A stretch of DNA of 64,000 nt. It comes from an uncultured Pelagibacteraceae bacterium (GTDB taxonomy: Bacteria > Pseudomonadota > Alphaproteobacteria > Pelagibacterales > Pelagibacteraceae). Below are positions 32,484-44,700 of the stretch, piece after piece; the first letter of the stretch is position 1; the number at the start of each line of letters is the position of its first letter. Position numbers and translations under genes: made by a program. The DNA is taken from NCBI GenBank assembly GCA_902592445.1, contig CACJEN010000002.1, positions 124,001 through 188,000 on the forward strand, given 5' to 3'. The notes under the pieces were generated by a model. It saw only the letters and a list, made by a program, of their open reading frames with translations, was not told the DNA's origin and ran no database searches.

Positions 32484-33227
32484 TCAAGATATTTTTTTAT
32501 GTTGATTTATATGATGAAAAACTATGGCTGCACTGTTAGAAATATTTAAACTTTCTACTTTTTTATTAATATTAATTTTAACAGAAAAATCAGTGTACTT
32601 ATTAGTGTGATGTTTGATCCCAGTCCCTTCAGAACCAAATAATAAAATATTTTTTCCATCCCATTTAATATCCATAAAATTTTTATTACTTTGTGAATCA
32701 AATCCATAAACCCAAAAATTTTTGTCTCTTAAAAATTTGAGTGTTGTATTTATATTTGATACCTCAAAAATATTAAGATGCTCAACACATCCACTTGCAG
32801 ATTTGTACATTAATTTACTCTCTTTTGGAAAATGTCTTTCCTTAACAATTAATCCATCTATGTTAAAAGATGCTGCACTTCTAATTAATGAGCCTATATT
32901 TCTTGGATCAGTAACTTCATCTAAACATACAAGTGTTAAATTATTTTTATTTATTATAAATTCCTTTAATTCAATTTTTTCTAAATGTTCTATTTCCGCA
33001 ACATAGCCTTGATGAAGTATTCCTTCATTTTTGCAATATTTGTCTAATTCTTTCTTAGTTTTGAAATTTATTTTGACGTCTTTTAACAAATTTTTCTTTG
33101 GACTTAATCTGTGAATATTTTTTTTACTCTCTTCAGTTAGAAATAATCTTAAAATCTTTCTTTTTTCATTTTTTAATGCCTCAAAAACAGCGTGCTTTCC
33201 AACAATAAAAAAAGATGATTTGTTCAT
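32484..33227 (-). CDS. rlmB: TrmH/RlmB family SPOUT 2'-O-methyltransferase (23S rRNA Gm2251-type)
   Basis: The enzyme methylates ribose 2'-O of a guanosine, normally 23S rRNA G2251, using S-adenosylmethionine. The N-terminal substrate-binding part starts FFIVGKHAVFEALKN. The SPOUT knot motifs follow: DPRNIGSLIRSAASF, LLFGSEGTGI and VESLNISNSAAIVFH. At 247 residues it has normal length. A tRNA-targeting TrmH-like role is the main alternative. It is read away from the tRNA-Tyr promoter region. Confidence 0.9.
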   Translation of the reverse strand: MNKSSFFIVGKHAVFEALKNEKRKILRLFLTEESKKNIHRLSPKKNLLKDVKINFKTKKELDKYCKNEGILHQGYVAEIEHLEKIELKEFIINKNNLTLVCLDEVTDPRNIGSLIRSAASFNIDGLIVKERHFPKESKLMYKSASGCVEHLNIFEVSNINTTLKFLRDKNFWVYGFDSQSNKNFMDIKWDGKNILLFGSEGTGIKHHTNKYTDFSVKININKKVESLNISNSAAIVFHHINQHKKIS

Positions 33228-33281
33228 GATAATTATTGATTTTTATAAGCTTTTTTAACTATTTTACCAATATTTCACCTA

Positions 33282-33309
33282 TTGCTTTTGTACAATAAAA
33301 ATATATAAA
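33282..33309 (+). promoter_or_regulatory. Promoter for tRNA-Tyr/tRNA-Gly/tuf
   Basis: TTGCTT, 16-bp spacer, TATAAA, about 50 bp before tRNA-Tyr. A short GGGGA/TCCCC hairpin lies between promoter and tRNA. Confidence 0.5.
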
Positions 33310-33361
33310 ACGCGTGTTGTTTAAAGCTTTATTGAACATGGGGACTCTTCCCCAAAATTGA

Positions 33362-33447
<86 letters not shown>

Positions 33448-33490
33448 TTCAATATAATTTTTTAAACAACTAGGAGTGTACTTGGGTGAT

Positions 33491-33564
33491 GCGGGTGTAG
33501 TTCAATGGTAGAACGCTAGCCTTCCAAGCTGGATGTAAGGGTTCGATTCCCTTTACCCGCTCCA
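33491..33564 (+). tRNA. tRNA-Gly(TCC)
   Basis: A 74-nt tRNA. Acceptor GCGGGTG/TACCCGC (one G-T), anticodon loop CTTCCAA giving TCC, T arm GGGTTCGATTCCC and encoded CCA. The order Tyr-Gly-tuf-Trp-secE is a widespread bacterial arrangement. Confidence 0.97.
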
Positions 33565-33607
33565 AAAAATATTAAATAAAAAGTAAAAAAAAAGAGGTAA
33601 ACAAGTA

Positions 33608-34798
33608 ATGTCAAAAGAAAAGTTCGTAAGAAATAAACCGCACTGTAATATCGGTACAATCGGTCATGTCGATCACGGTAAAACTACGTTAACAGCTGCG
33701 ATCACAAAAGTTTTAGCTGAGTCAGGCGGTGCGCAATTTACTGCTTATGATCAAATTGATAAAGCTCCAGAAGAAAAAGAGAGAGGAATAACAATTTCAA
33801 CAGCTCACGTAGAATATGAAACTGCAAACAGACACTATGCACACGTAGATTGCCCAGGTCACGCTGACTATGTAAAAAATATGATTACAGGTGCAGCACA
33901 AATGGATGGAGCAATTTTAGTTGTAAATGCTGCTGATGGGCCAATGCCTCAAACAAGAGAGCACATTCTTTTAGCAAGACAAGTAGGCGTACCTGCAATA
34001 GTTGTTTACTTAAACAAAGTAGATCAAGTTGATGATAAAGAAATGATTGATCTTGTTGAAGAAGAAATTAAAGATTTATTAACATCATATAAATTCCCAG
34101 GTGACAAGACACCTATAGTTAAAGGTTCTGCACTGGCAGCTGTTGAGGGAAGAGATGATGAAATTGGAAAAAATTCTATAATGGATTTAATGAAGGCTGT
34201 AGATGAATTTATTCCACAACCGGATAGACCAAAAGATAAAGATTTCTTGATGCCTGTTGAGGACGTTTTCTCAATCTCTGGAAGAGGAACAGTAGTAACA
34301 GGTAGAGTAGAATCTGGAATAATCAAAACTGGAGATGAGATCGAGATAGTAGGTATTAGAGAAACAAAGAAAACAGTTTGTACTGGAGTTGAAATGTTTA
34401 GAAAACTTTTAGACTCAGGAGAAGCTGGAGATAATATTGGAGCTCTTTTAAGAGGTGTTGAAAGAACTGATGTTGAAAGAGGTCAAGTTCTTTGTAAACC
34501 TGCATCAATCACTCCACATACTAAATTTGAAGCTCAGGCCTATGTATTAAAAAAAGAAGAAGGTGGAAGACACACACCATTCTTTACAAAATACAGACCT
34601 CAGTTTTATTTTAGAACAACCGATGTTACTGGTGAAGTTGAATTACCTGCTGGAACAGAAATGGTTATGCCTGGTGATGATGCTAAATTTACGGTTAAAC
34701 TTATTACACCAATTGCAATGAATGAAAAATTAAACTTTGCAATAAGAGAAGGTGGTAGAACAGTAGGAGCTGGAGTAGTAACTAAGATTATAGAGTAA
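33608..34798 (+). CDS. tuf: Elongation factor Tu
   Basis: EF-Tu delivers aminoacyl-tRNA to the ribosome with GTP. The 396 residues have the P-loop [14 protein letters not shown], effector [19 protein letters not shown] and NKVD motifs, plus the complete beta-barrel domains 2 and 3. Its start is 43 bp after tRNA-Gly, preceded by AGAGGT. No second tuf follows fusA, so this may be the only copy. Confidence 0.99.
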   Translation: MSKEKFVRNKPHCNIGTIGHVDHGKTTLTAAITKVLAESGGAQFTAYDQIDKAPEEKERGITISTAHVEYETANRHYAHVDCPGHADYVKNMITGAAQMDGAILVVNAADGPMPQTREHILLARQVGVPAIVVYLNKVDQVDDKEMIDLVEEEIKDLLTSYKFPGDKTPIVKGSALAAVEGRDDEIGKNSIMDLMKAVDEFIPQPDRPKDKDFLMPVEDVFSISGRGTVVTGRVESGIIKTGDEIEIVGIRETKKTVCTGVEMFRKLLDSGEAGDNIGALLRGVERTDVERGQVLCKPASITPHTKFEAQAYVLKKEEGGRHTPFFTKYRPQFYFRTTDVTGEVELPAGTEMVMPGDDAKFTVKLITPIAMNEKLNFAIREGGRTVGAGVVTKIIE

Positions 34799-34805
34799 AC
34801 TCCAT

Positions 34806-34881
34806 AGGAGTGTAGCTCAATTGGTAGAGCGCCGGTCTCCAAAACCGGAGGTTGGGGGTTCGATTCCCTCCGCTCCTGCCA
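34806..34881 (+). tRNA. tRNA-Trp(CCA)
   Basis: A 76-nt tRNA. Acceptor AGGAGTG/CGCTCCT, anticodon arm CCGGT-CTCCAAA-ACCGG giving CCA, T arm GGGTTCGATTCCC, with encoded CCA. It sits between tuf and secE. Confidence 0.97.
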
Positions 34882-34896
34882 AGAACGTTAAAAATT

Positions 34897-35088
34897 ATGA
34901 AAAACCCTTTAAAGTTTATTCAAGATGTAAAACAAGAGGCTTTTAAAGTTACTTGGCCAACAGGCAAAGAAACATTGCAAGGTGCTCTTATGGTAGTTGC
35001 AATGGCTATAATAGCATCATTATTTTTTTTATTACTGGATCAAGTTTTAAAGTTTTTTTTAGAATTAATTCTTAAGGTAAGTTTATAA
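34897..35088 (+). CDS. secE: Preprotein translocase subunit SecE
   Basis: SecE stabilises SecY in the inner-membrane translocon. The 63-residue form has an amphipathic N-terminal helix (FIQDVKQEAFKVTWPTGKET, with the conserved KVTWP) and one TM helix. The ORF track extends upstream into tRNA-Trp; the ATG just after the tRNA is the real start. It overlaps nusG by one base. Confidence 0.95.
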   Translation: MKNPLKFIQDVKQEAFKVTWPTGKETLQGALMVVAMAIIASLFFLLLDQVLKFFLELILKVSL

Positions 35089-35618
35089 TGAAAAATTGGT
35101 ACATAGTTCAATCTCATTCAAGTTTTGAAAATAAAGTTGCTGGTTTAATTAAAGAGGAAGCCGAAAAAGCAAAAGTTTCAGATAAAATTGAGGAAATTAT
35201 TGTACCAACTCACGACATTACAGAAGTTAAAAGAGGAAAAAGAATTCAAAGAAAAAAGAAGTATTTTCCTGGTTATGTTCTTATAAAAAGTGAAATGGAT
35301 AATGAACTTTACCATATGATCAAAGGTATAAAGAGAGTAAGTGGATTTTTAGGTTCAAAAGGAATGCCAATACCTGTATCAGATAAAGAAATTGAAAAAA
35401 TTTTAGGCCAAATAAAAGATGGTGTAGCCCAACCAAAATCTGCTATAGAGTACACCGTTGGTGAAAAAGTTCAGGTGATCGATGGGCCTTTTGCATCTTT
35501 TAGTGGTCTTGTAGAAGATATTGATGAAGAGAAGCTAAGACTTAAAGTTTCAGTTTCAATTTTTGGTCGTCCAACACCTGTTGATTTAGAATTTAACCAA
35601 GTAGAGAAAGCAAGTTAA
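35088..35618 (+). CDS. nusG: Transcription antitermination factor NusG
   Basis: NusG binds RNA polymerase and links it to Rho or the ribosome. The 176 residues show the NGN domain ([26 protein letters not shown]) and a C-terminal KOW domain ([22 protein letters not shown]). The stop and the rplK start overlap by one base. Confidence 0.98.
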   Translation: MKNWYIVQSHSSFENKVAGLIKEEAEKAKVSDKIEEIIVPTHDITEVKRGKRIQRKKKYFPGYVLIKSEMDNELYHMIKGIKRVSGFLGSKGMPIPVSDKEIEKILGQIKDGVAQPKSAIEYTVGEKVQVIDGPFASFSGLVEDIDEEKLRLKVSVSIFGRPTPVDLEFNQVEKAS

Positions 35619-36046
35619 TGGCAAAAAAAGAAATTAGTGGATATATAAAGTTACAGATTAATGGTGGACAGGCTAATCCTGCACCTCCTGTTGGTCCTGC
35701 TTTAGGTCAAAGGGGAATTAATATCATGGAATTCTGTAAAGCATTTAATGAGAAAACAAAATCTTTTGCAGGAAAACCTGTACCAGTAATCATAACAGTA
35801 TATAAAGACAAAAAATTTGACTTTGTTTTAAAATCACCACCAGCATCTCATTTTATTAAAGAAGCAGTAAAACTTAAAAGTGGTTCAAAAGAACCTGGTA
35901 GAAATATTGTTGCTTCAATATCAAAAAAACAACTAGAAGAAATTGCAAAAAAGAAAATGGAAGACTTGAATGCACATGACTTAGAGGAAGCATCAAAAAT
36001 TATTGCAGGATCTGCAAGATCAATGGGAATAGAGGTTAAAGAATAA
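35618..36046 (+). CDS. rplK: 50S ribosomal protein L11 (uL11)
   Basis: L11 builds the GTPase-associated centre with 23S rRNA and helps stringent-response RelA sensing. The 142 residues contain the proline-rich [22 protein letters not shown] hinge and the C-terminal rRNA-binding helices (ARSMGIEV near the end). One-base overlaps couple it to nusG and rplA. Confidence 0.98.
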   Translation: MAKKEISGYIKLQINGGQANPAPPVGPALGQRGINIMEFCKAFNEKTKSFAGKPVPVIITVYKDKKFDFVLKSPPASHFIKEAVKLKSGSKEPGRNIVASISKKQLEEIAKKKMEDLNAHDLEEASKIIAGSARSMGIEVKE

Positions 36047-36735
36047 TGCCATCAAAAAGATTTAAAAAATTGCCTGAGAATACTAACACTCTACCATCTG
36101 AAAGTTTTGAGAAATTGGTATCATTAGTTAAACAGAATTGTACAACTAAATTTGACGAATCAATAGATTTAAGTTTTCAAATTAATAACAAACAAAAAAA
36201 AAATGAAATTAATATAAGAACTGCTGTAAATCTACCTGGCGGAACAGGAAAAACCGTAAAAGTTGCGGTTGTTTGTGAGGATACTAAATCTCAAGAAGCA
36301 AAAGATGCTGGAGCAGATATTGTTGGAGGAGATGAGTTTGTAGAAAAAATTAAAGGTGGTGAATTAAACTTTGAAAAATTAATCTGCACACCAGGCATGA
36401 TGATAAAATTATCAAAATTAGGTAAGGTTTTAGGACCAAAAGGGCTAATGCCAAATCCTAAACTTGGTTCAGTAACAAATGATTTAGCAAAAGCTGTTTC
36501 TGATGCAAAGTCTGGACAAGTAGAAATTAGAAACGACAAAGATGGAAATATTGGTGTCAGCATAGGAAAGAAATCTTTTGATGATGAAAAATTAGTTCAA
36601 AATTATAATGCAATCATTGATGCATTAGAAAAAGAAAAAGCAAATAATACTCTTAAAGGTGATTTGGTCAAACAAGCTTTTATAACATCATCTATGGGAG
36701 TTTCTTATAAAGTGAAATTAGGTAAGAGTATTTAA
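36046..36735 (+). CDS. rplA: 50S ribosomal protein L1 (uL1)
   Basis: L1 forms the L1 stalk for E-site tRNA release and often represses its own operon. The 229 residues include NLPGGTGKTVKVAV, TPGMMIKLSKLGKVLGPKGLMPNPK and the C-terminal SSMGVSYKV. It is coupled to rplK by a one-base overlap, and rplJ follows after 2 bp. Confidence 0.98.
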   Translation: MPSKRFKKLPENTNTLPSESFEKLVSLVKQNCTTKFDESIDLSFQINNKQKKNEINIRTAVNLPGGTGKTVKVAVVCEDTKSQEAKDAGADIVGGDEFVEKIKGGELNFEKLICTPGMMIKLSKLGKVLGPKGLMPNPKLGSVTNDLAKAVSDAKSGQVEIRNDKDGNIGVSIGKKSFDDEKLVQNYNAIIDALEKEKANNTLKGDLVKQAFITSSMGVSYKVKLGKSI

Positions 36736-36737
36736 TT

Positions 36738-37259
36738 ATGATGAATAAAGAACAAAAGAAACAGTACATAAGTGATATGTCAACTCAGTTTGATAAATCA
36801 GAGGCTGTAATAGTTACTCATTATCAAGGCTTAACTGTTTCTCAGTTAGATGAATTAAGAAAACAAATGAGAGAACATGGTATTAAATTTAAAATAACTA
36901 ATAATAGAATTACAAAATTAGCTTTAGAAAAAACTAGATGTAAAGATTTATCAGATTTATTCAGTGGCCCAACAGCTGTAGCAATGTCTGAGGATGCAAT
37001 TACATCTGCAAAAATTTTAACGAAATTTTCTAAAGAGAATCAGAATTTAAAAATTTTAGGTGGTATAATGGGTTCTGACGTTTTAGATGTTGCAGGAGTA
37101 CAAAATGTTGCGACATTACCATCTCTAGATGAAGCAAGAGCAAAAATAGTAGGTATTTTGAGGTCTCCAGCACAAAAAATTGCAAGTATTTTACTTGCGC
37201 CAGCGTCAAAAATCGCTATTTTAGCGCTCGAAAAATCAAAAAATAACCAGGGACATTAG
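36738..37259 (+). CDS. rplJ: 50S ribosomal protein L10 (uL10)
   Basis: L10 anchors L7/L12 dimers to the ribosome. The 173-residue product (or 172, as two ATGs are adjacent) has the N-terminal rRNA-binding region with VTHYQGLTVSQLDELRKQMRE and a C-terminal helix that would bind L12. The gap to rplA is only 2 bp, leaving no room for the long L10 leader seen in E. coli. Confidence 0.97.
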   Translation: MMNKEQKKQYISDMSTQFDKSEAVIVTHYQGLTVSQLDELRKQMREHGIKFKITNNRITKLALEKTRCKDLSDLFSGPTAVAMSEDAITSAKILTKFSKENQNLKILGGIMGSDVLDVAGVQNVATLPSLDEARAKIVGILRSPAQKIASILLAPASKIAILALEKSKNNQGH

Positions 37260-37265
37260 ACTAAT

Positions 37266-37637
37266 ATGGCTGACTTAAATAAAATTATAGAAGATTTATC
37301 AAGTTTGACTGTTGTAGAAGCAGCTGAACTTTCAAAACAACTTGAAGAAAAATGGGGTGTAACAGCAGCAGCAGCAGTTGCAGCAGCACCGGCAGCTGCA
37401 GCAGGTGCGGCGCCAGCTGAAGAAAAAGATGATTTTACAATTATGCTTACAGCAGCAGGTGATAAAAAAATAAATGTAATTAAAGAAGTTAGAGCTATTA
37501 CTGCTCTAGGATTAAAAGAAGCTAAAGACTTAGTTGAAGGAGCACCTAAAGAAGTAAAATCTGGTGTTAACAAAAAAGAAGCTGAGGAGATCAAGCAGAA
37601 ACTTGAAGCAGCTGGCGCAAAAGTAGAACTTAAGTAA
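37266..37637 (+). CDS. rplL: 50S ribosomal protein L7/L12 (bL12)
   Basis: L12 recruits translation GTPases. The 123 residues show the N-terminal dimerisation part ([19 protein letters not shown]), the Ala/Pro-rich hinge, and the C-terminal domain with [22 protein letters not shown]. It lies immediately before the rpoB leader hairpin. Confidence 0.98.
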   Translation: MADLNKIIEDLSSLTVVEAAELSKQLEEKWGVTAAAAVAAAPAAAAGAAPAEEKDDFTIMLTAAGDKKINVIKEVRAITALGLKEAKDLVEGAPKEVKSGVNKKEAEEIKQKLEAAGAKVELK

Positions 37638-37655
37638 TTAAAACAGGAATTTTTG

Positions 37656-37678
37656 CTGATTTAAATTTTTTAAATCAG
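37656..37678 (+). promoter_or_regulatory. Hairpin between rplL and rpoB
   Basis: CTGATTTAAA-TTT-TTTAAATCAG, a perfect 10-bp inverted repeat, occupies most of the 49-bp gap. Similar gaps elsewhere hold attenuators or RNase III sites that adjust rpoBC relative to ribosomal proteins; the role here is inferred. Confidence 0.6.
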
Positions 37679-37686
37679 TAGGTGTG

Positions 37687-40600
37687 ATGCAATTATCTTT
37701 TACTAAAAAGAAAAACATAAGAAAAAGTTTCGGTAAACTAAAAGAAAGTTTATCTATTCCAAATTTAATTGAGGTTCAAAAAAATTCTTATAGAGAACTG
37801 ACCGAATTTAGACACGATGTTGAACAACATTTAATCAAAGGCTTTGATAGAGTATTTAAAAGCATTTTTCCAATTGAGGATTTAAACGACAAGGCAACAT
37901 TAGAATATGTTTCATATAAATTAGAAAAACCAAAATTTGACGTTGAAGAATGTATTACAAGAGGCTTAACTTATTCTGCAGCTTTAAAATGCACATTAAG
38001 ATTAGTTGTGTATGAAATAGATCAGGAAAATAATACTAAAGATATTTTATCAGCAAAAGAACAAGAAGTTTATATGGGTGAGGTTCCAATGATGACTAAC
38101 AGTGGAACTTTTATAACTAATGGTGTTCAAAGAGTTGTTGTTAATCAAATGCACAGAAGCCCTGGCGTATTTTTTGATCATGATAAAGGTAAATCTCATG
38201 CAAGTGGAAAGCTGTTATTTAATTGCAGAGTAATACCTAATAGAGGTTCTTGGTTGGATTTTGAATATGATGTTAAAGACTTTCTTTATTTTAGAATTGA
38301 TAGAAAGAAGAAAATATTAGTTTCAACTTTACTTCAGGCACTTGGATATTCAAAAAATGATATAGTCAACGAATTTTATGAAAAGGACATTTATAATTTT
38401 GATGAAAAACTTAATAAATGGAAAACTAAATTTGATCCTGAAAATTATAAGTCTAAAAATTTTTCAGAAGAAGTAATAGATGCCAAAAATAGCAAAGTTA
38501 TTGTCAAACAAGGTGAAAAAATTAACTTTTTAACTGCAAAAAAACTTTCAAACGACGGGCTTAAAGAAATATTTGTATCTAGCGAGTCTTTGTTTGGAAA
38601 GTTTCTTCATAAGGACATTCAAATAGGTGAAGATGTATTTAAAATAGGTACAGAGTTAAATGATACTATTGTTCAAAAAATAATTGAAGCAAATATAAAA
38701 TCTATCGAAATTTCTAAAACAAATTCTATTACAAAAGGACCATACTTATTATTAACTTTATTAAATGATAAGAATGAAACTAAAAATGATGCCATCACTG
38801 AAATTTATAAGGTTTTAAGACCGGGTGAGCCACCAACTATTGAGATTGCTACTCAGATTTTCAACAACCTATTCTTTAGTTCTGACAGGTATGATTTATC
38901 AGATGTTGGCAGGGTAAAAATGAATTCAAGATTAAATCTTAATTGTTCAGATAAAATAACAATTCTTAGAAACGATGACATATTAGCCATTGTTCAAAAA
39001 ATGTTAGATCTGAGAGATGGTAAGGACGAAGTTGATGATATCGATCATCTTGGGAACAGAAGAGTAAGGTCAGTTGGTGAATTGGTTGAAAATCAAGCTC
39101 GTATTGGTGTTTACAGAATGGAAAGAGCAATAAAAGAAAAAATGACCACTTTAGATGTTGAGTCTGCAATGCCTCAGGATCTTATAAATGCTAAACCTTT
39201 AACGATTTCTTTAAAAGATTTTTTTGCAACTTCCCAGCTTTCTCAATTTATGGACCAAACAAATCCATTGTCAGAAATTACTCATAAAAGAAGAGTGTCT
39301 GCATTAGGACCAGGTGGTCTTACAAGAGAAAGAGCAGGATTTGAAGTTCGTGACGTTCATCCAACACATTATGGAAGGATCTGCCCAATTGAAACTCCTG
39401 AGGGACCAAACATTGGTTTAATAAATAGCCTTTCTACTTATTCCAAAATTAATAAATACGGTTTCATAGAAAGCCCATACAAGAAAGTAGAAAATGGGGT
39501 TGTTCAAGATAAAATTGAATACCTTTCTGCAATGGAAGAAACCAAATTTACAATTGCTCAAGCAAATTCAGTTATTGATAAAAACGGTAAATTTAAAGAA
39601 GATCTTGTATCATGTAGAGAAAATCTAAACTTTATTTTATCAAAACCAGAAAATATCGATTACATAGATGTATCACCAAAGCAGTTAGTCTCAGTTGCCG
39701 CATCTTTAATTCCATTTTTAGAAAATGATGATGCCAATAGAGCATTAATGGGATCAAACATGATGAGACAGGCAGTACCTTTATTAAAACCTGAAGCACC
39801 TCTAGTTGGAACTGGTATTGAAAGTGATGTAGCCTTGGACTCAGGTGTTACAATTGTTGCAAGGAGAGATGGAGTTGTCGACAAAATTGATGGAAAAAGA
39901 ATTGTAATCAAAGCATCAAATGAAAAAGATTATTCTCAGTCAGGTGTTGACATCTATAACTTACAAAAATTTAAAAGATCAAATCAAAATACTTGTATAA
40001 ATCAAAAGCCATTAGTTAGAGTTGGTGATAAAGTTAAATCAGGAGATATTATAGCAGATGGTCCATCCACAAAAATTGGTGAACTTGCTTTAGGTAAAAA
40101 CGTTACTGTAGCGTTTATGCCATGGCAAGGTTACAATTTCGAAGACTCAATTCTTATATCTGAGAGATGTGTAACGGATGATGTATTTACTTCAATACAT
40201 ATAGAAGAATATGAAGTAATGGCTCGTGATACAAAATTAGGTGAAGAGGATATCACAAGAGATATACCCAATGTAAATGAAGAAGCTTTGAAAAATTTAG
40301 ATGAGTCGGGAATTGTTTATATAGGAGCAGAAGTAAAACCAGGTGATATATTAGTTGGAAAAGTAACTCCAAAAGGTGACTCAGCTTCTGGACCTGAAGA
40401 AAAATTGTTAAGATCTATTTTTGGGGAAAAAGCAATCGATGTTACTGATACATCTTTAAAAATGCCAAGTGGAAGCGGTGGGATTGTCGTAGATGTAAGA
40501 GTTTTTAATAGGCATGGTATAGAAAAAGACGAAAGGTCAATTACAATCGAAAGAGCGGAGATAGAAAGCGTTCAAGAGGATAAAAAAGTTGAGGAAGAAA

Positions 40601-41769
40601 TTTTAGAAAGAAGTATTAAACAAAGAGCGGCAACATTCTTAGCTGGTTCCTCATTAGATAAAAAAATAAAAGACCTTGATGCTGGAACTAAATTGGATGA
40701 GGATAAAATTAATAGTTTATTAATTTCTGATTTATTTAAAGTAACTACAAATGATGCAAAAAATTCAGACTTATTATCACAGCTTAAAGATCAATATAAT
40801 AGTGCAAAAAAAGATATTCAGGATCGTTTTGAAGATAAAGTATTAAAAATCAGACAAGGTGATGATTTATTACCAAGCGTCATGAAAATGGTAAAAGTCT
40901 TTGTAGCTATCAAAAGAAGACTTAGACCAGGTGATAAAATGTCAGGAAGACATGGTAATAAAGGAGTGGTTAGTAAAATTGTTCCAGTAGAAGATATGCC
41001 ATATAGGGAAAATGGAAAACCAGTTGATATAGTTTTAAATCCATTAGGAGTACCTAGTAGAATGAATGTAGGTCAAATTTTAGAAACTCATTTAGGATGG
41101 TCTTGCACTGAACTTGGTGAAAAATTAAAAAATTTAGTTAACGAAAATCAGAAAAAAATCGAAAAAACTGAAAAAATGAAAACATTTTTGAAATCTGTTT
41201 ATGGTGATGATGTTTATGAGGAAAACATCGATAAATTAACAAATACAGAATTTAAAGATCTATGTGATAACATTCAAAATGGTGTTCCTATAGCGACACC
41301 AGTTTTTGATGGTGCTAAAGAACAAGATGTAACAAACATGCTAGATCTAGCAGAACTCCCAAACTCTGGACAAACACATTTATGGGATGGAAGAACAGGT
41401 GAAAAATTTGACAGACCAGTAACTGTTGGAACAATTTATATGCTCAAGTTACATCACCTTGTTGAAGATAAAATCCATGCAAGATCAACAGGGCCTTACA
41501 GCTTAGTTACTCAACAACCACTCGGTGGAAAAGCGCAATTAGGTGGACAGAGATTTGGTGAAATGGAAGTTTGGGCATTAGAAGCATATGGTGCCTCATA
41601 TACTTTACAAGAAATATTGACAGTAAAATCAGATGATGTTGCTGGTAGAGTAAAAGTTTATGAAACGATTGTTAAAGGTGAAGAGAACTTCGAGTCTGGA
41701 ATACCGGAGTCATTTAACGTTTTAGTAAAAGAAATAAAGTCATTAGCACTAAATGTGGAGTTAAATTAA
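37687..41769 (+). CDS. rpoB: RNA polymerase beta subunit
   Basis: RpoB forms half of the RNA polymerase catalytic cleft. The ~1360-residue protein has the rifampicin region ([22 protein letters not shown]), [16 protein letters not shown], the active-site loop [11 protein letters not shown] and [13 protein letters not shown]. The track starts at a GTG one codon before an ATG; I chose the ATG. Rifampicin-site residues look wild-type. rpoC begins one base after its stop. Confidence 0.98.
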   Translation: MQLSFTKKKNIRKSFGKLKESLSIPNLIEVQKNSYRELTEFRHDVEQHLIKGFDRVFKSIFPIEDLNDKATLEYVSYKLEKPKFDVEECITRGLTYSAALKCTLRLVVYEIDQENNTKDILSAKEQEVYMGEVPMMTNSGTFITNGVQRVVVNQMHRSPGVFFDHDKGKSHASGKLLFNCRVIPNRGSWLDFEYDVKDFLYFRIDRKKKILVSTLLQALGYSKNDIVNEFYEKDIYNFDEKLNKWKTKFDPENYKSKNFSEEVIDAKNSKVIVKQGEKINFLTAKKLSNDGLKEIFVSSESLFGKFLHKDIQIGEDVFKIGTELNDTIVQKIIEANIKSIEISKTNSITKGPYLLLTLLNDKNETKNDAITEIYKVLRPGEPPTIEIATQIFNNLFFSSDRYDLSDVGRVKMNSRLNLNCSDKITILRNDDILAIVQKMLDLRDGKDEVDDIDHLGNRRVRSVGELVENQARIGVYRMERAIKEKMTTLDVESAMPQDLINAKPLTISLKDFFATSQLSQFMDQTNPLSEITHKRRVSALGPGGLTRERAGFEVRDVHPTHYGRICPIETPEGPNIGLINSLSTYSKINKYGFIESPYKKVENGVVQDKIEYLSAMEETKFTIAQANSVIDKNGKFKEDLVSCRENLNFILSKPENIDYIDVSPKQLVSVAASLIPFLENDDANRALMGSNMMRQAVPLLKPEAPLVGTGIESDVALDSGVTIVARRDGVVDKIDGKRIVIKASNEKDYSQSGVDIYNLQKFKRSNQNTCINQKPLVRVGDKVKSGDIIADGPSTKIGELALGKNVTVAFMPWQGYNFEDSILISERCVTDDVFTSIHIEEYEVMARDTKLGEEDITRDIPNVNEEALKNLDESGIVYIGAEVKPGDILVGKVTPKGDSASGPEEKLLRSIFGEKAIDVTDTSLKMPSGSGGIVVDVRVFNRHGIEKDERSITIERAEIESVQEDKKVEEEILERSIKQRAATFLAGSSLDKKIKDLDAGTKLDEDKINSLLISDLFKVTTNDAKNSDLLSQLKDQYNSAKKDIQDRFEDKVLKIRQGDDLLPSVMKMVKVFVAIKRRLRPGDKMSGRHGNKGVVSKIVPVEDMPYRENGKPVDIVLNPLGVPSRMNVGQILETHLGWSCTELGEKLKNLVNENQKKIEKTEKMKTFLKSVYGDDVYEENIDKLTNTEFKDLCDNIQNGVPIATPVFDGAKEQDVTNMLDLAELPNSGQTHLWDGRTGEKFDRPVTVGTIYMLKLHHLVEDKIHARSTGPYSLVTQQPLGGKAQLGGQRFGEMEVWALEAYGASYTLQEILTVKSDDVAGRVKVYETIVKGEENFESGIPESFNVLVKEIKSLALNVELN

Positions 41770-41770
41770 T

Positions 41771-44700
41771 ATGAGTAAAGAATTAACAGATTTATTTAAA
41801 GGTTCTGAAATTTCAGAGGCTCAAAATTTTAATAGTATTAAAATTACATTAGCTAGTCCTGAAAAAATTAAATCTTGGACATATGGTGAGATTAAAAAAC
41901 CTGAGACAATAAATTATCGAACATTTAGACCAGAAAAGGATGGTTTGTTTTGTGCAAGAATTTTTGGACCGATAAAAGATTATGAGTGTTTGTGTGGAAA
42001 ATACAAACGAATGAAATTTAGAGGAATTATATGTGAGAAATGTGGTGTTGAAGTAACAAAATCAAATGTAAGAAGAGAAAGAATGGGTCACATAAACCTT
42101 GCAACCCCTGTTGCTCATATATGGTTTTTAAAATCTCTTCCTAGCAGAATTTCATTGGCGATTGATATGAAACTTAAAGAGGTTGAACGAGTTCTTTATT
42201 TTGAAAATTTTATAGTTATTGAACCTGGATTAACCGGTTTAAAGAAAAATCAATTACTTGGTGAAGAGGAATTAATTAAATATCAGGATGAATATGGGGA
42301 AGAATCTTTTACTGCAGGAATTGGCGCAGAGGCAATACTTGAAATTTTAAAATCTATTAATCTTGAAGAGGAAAAAAAAAGTTTAATAAAAACAATAAAA
42401 GAAACGAAATCAAAAGTATCAGAGGAAAGATCAATAAAAAGATTAAAGTTGATTGAATCATTCATAGAAACTGGAAATAAGCCTGAATGGATGATTTTAA
42501 CAACAATTCCTGTTATTCCTCCTGAATTAAGACCTTTAGTTCCATTAGATGGTGGCAGATTTGCAACTTCAGATCTGAACGACTTATATAGGAGAGTGAT
42601 AAATCGAAATAATAGACTAAAGAGATTAATGGATCTTAAAGCCCCAGATATTATTGTTAGAAACGAAAAAAGAATGCTTCAAGAATCTGTTGATGCATTG
42701 TTTGATAATGGAAGAAGGGGTAGAGTTATTACTGGAACAGGCAAAAGACCATTAAAGTCTTTAGCTGAAATGTTAAAAGGTAAACAAGGAAGATTCAGAC
42801 AAAATTTATTAGGTAAAAGAGTAGATTATTCAGGAAGGTCAGTAATAGTCGTAGGGCCTGATCTAAAACTACATGAATGTGGTCTTCCAAAAAAGATGGC
42901 TCTTGAATTATTCAAGCCATTTTTATATGCAAGATTAAATAAGTTAGGCTTAGCATCAACCATTAAACAAGCAAAGAAATTAGTCGAAAGAGAGAGAAAC
43001 GAAGTTTGGGATGCATTAGAATTAATAGTTAGAGAACACCCAGTCATTTTAAATAGAGCTCCAACACTACATAGATTGGGAGTACAAGCTTTTGAACCAA
43101 AACTTATTGAAGGAAACGCGATTGAACTTCATCCATTAACTTGTGCTGCATTTAATGCTGACTTTGACGGTGATCAAATGGCAGTACACGTTCCGCTTAG
43201 TTTAGAAGCACAATTAGAAGCACGAGTATTAATGATGTCTACAAATAATATTTTAAGTCCATCTAATGGTAAACCTATAATTGTACCTAGTCAGGACATG
43301 ATTTTAGGAATTTATTATTTGTCTCAGCCACCGTATCAAAAAGAGAGAGTAGAGGGTTATTTTGTTAATACTTCCGAAATAGAACATGCACTTGAAATTG
43401 GTCAAATCAAAGTTCACTCAAGAATAGTTTCAAGATTTGAAACTGTTGATGAGAAAGGAAATACTAAATTTGAAAAACACATCAGTACGGCAGGAAGATT
43501 TCTATTGTCAAATTTAATACCAAAAAATGTTAATAACAAATTTTCATTAGTAGATAGACTTTTACCCAAAAAAGTTGTTTCTGAGGTTATTGATCATGTG
43601 TTCAGGTTCTCAGGACAAAAAAGGACGGTTATATTCTGTGATAAGTTAAAAGATTTAGGTTTTAAACACGCGTTTAAAGCTGGAATTTCATTTGGTAAAG
43701 ATGATCTAGTGATACCGGATAATAAACAACAACTAATTGATGAGACAAAAAAATTAATTTCAGATTATGAAAACCAATATGCTGAAGGATTGATTACTAG
43801 AGGTGAAAAATATAACAAAGTGATTGATGCATGGTCAAAATGTACTGATAGAGTTGCATCTGAGATGATGAAGAGGATTTCTGCTACAGAGGTTACAGAA
43901 GATGGTCTTAAAATCAATTCAGTATTCATGATGGCTGATAGTGGTGCAAGAGGATCTGCTGCCCAAATGAAACAATTAGCTGGAATGAGAGGTTTGATTG
44001 CGAAACCATCAGGCGAAATTATCGAGTCACCCATTACTTCAAATTTCAAGGAAGGTCTCACTGCTCTTGAATACTTTAATTCAACACACGGTGCTAGAAA
44101 AGGTTTAGCTGATACAGCTTTGAAAACTGCAAGTTCAGGATATTTGACTCGAAGGTTATGTGATGTTGCCCAAGATTTAACAATTACAAAACAAAAATGT
44201 GATAAGCCAGGTTTTATCAAGCTATCTGAAGTCTTAGAGGGCGGAAATATTATGGTAAGCCTTTCAGAAAGATCATTAGGACGTGTTACAGCAAAAGATG
44301 TAAAAAATCCTTTAACTGGTGATGTTATAATTAAAAAAGGTCAAATGATAGATGAAGCTGCATGTGAAAAAATAGATGCGGCTGGGGTTAAAACATTGAA
44401 TGTTTATTCAGTAATGACTTGTAGTCTTAAAGAAGGAGTTTGCGCAACATGCTATGGAAGAGACTTATCTAGAGGTAAAATGGTACACGTTGGTGAGGCT
44501 ATTGGAATGATTTCTGCTCAATCAATTGGTGAACCGGGTACACAATTAACAATGAGAACTTTTCACGTTGGTGGAACTGCCTCTGTTAAACAAGACTCAC
44601 AAATTGTATCAAGCTCAGATGGAATATTGAAAATTGTAAATACTAATCTATTAGAAGATTCCAAGAAAAATCAAATAGTGATGGGTAGAAATACTGAGCT

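Noticed and set aside
34852-34896. Upstream extension of secE into tRNA-Trp
   Set aside because: The extra residues are translated tRNA sequence; the ATG after the tRNA gives the normal SecE N-terminus.
43765-44220. Long minus-strand ORF inside rpoC
   Set aside because: It lies antisense to a conserved part of rpoC and has no features of its own; a codon-bias shadow.
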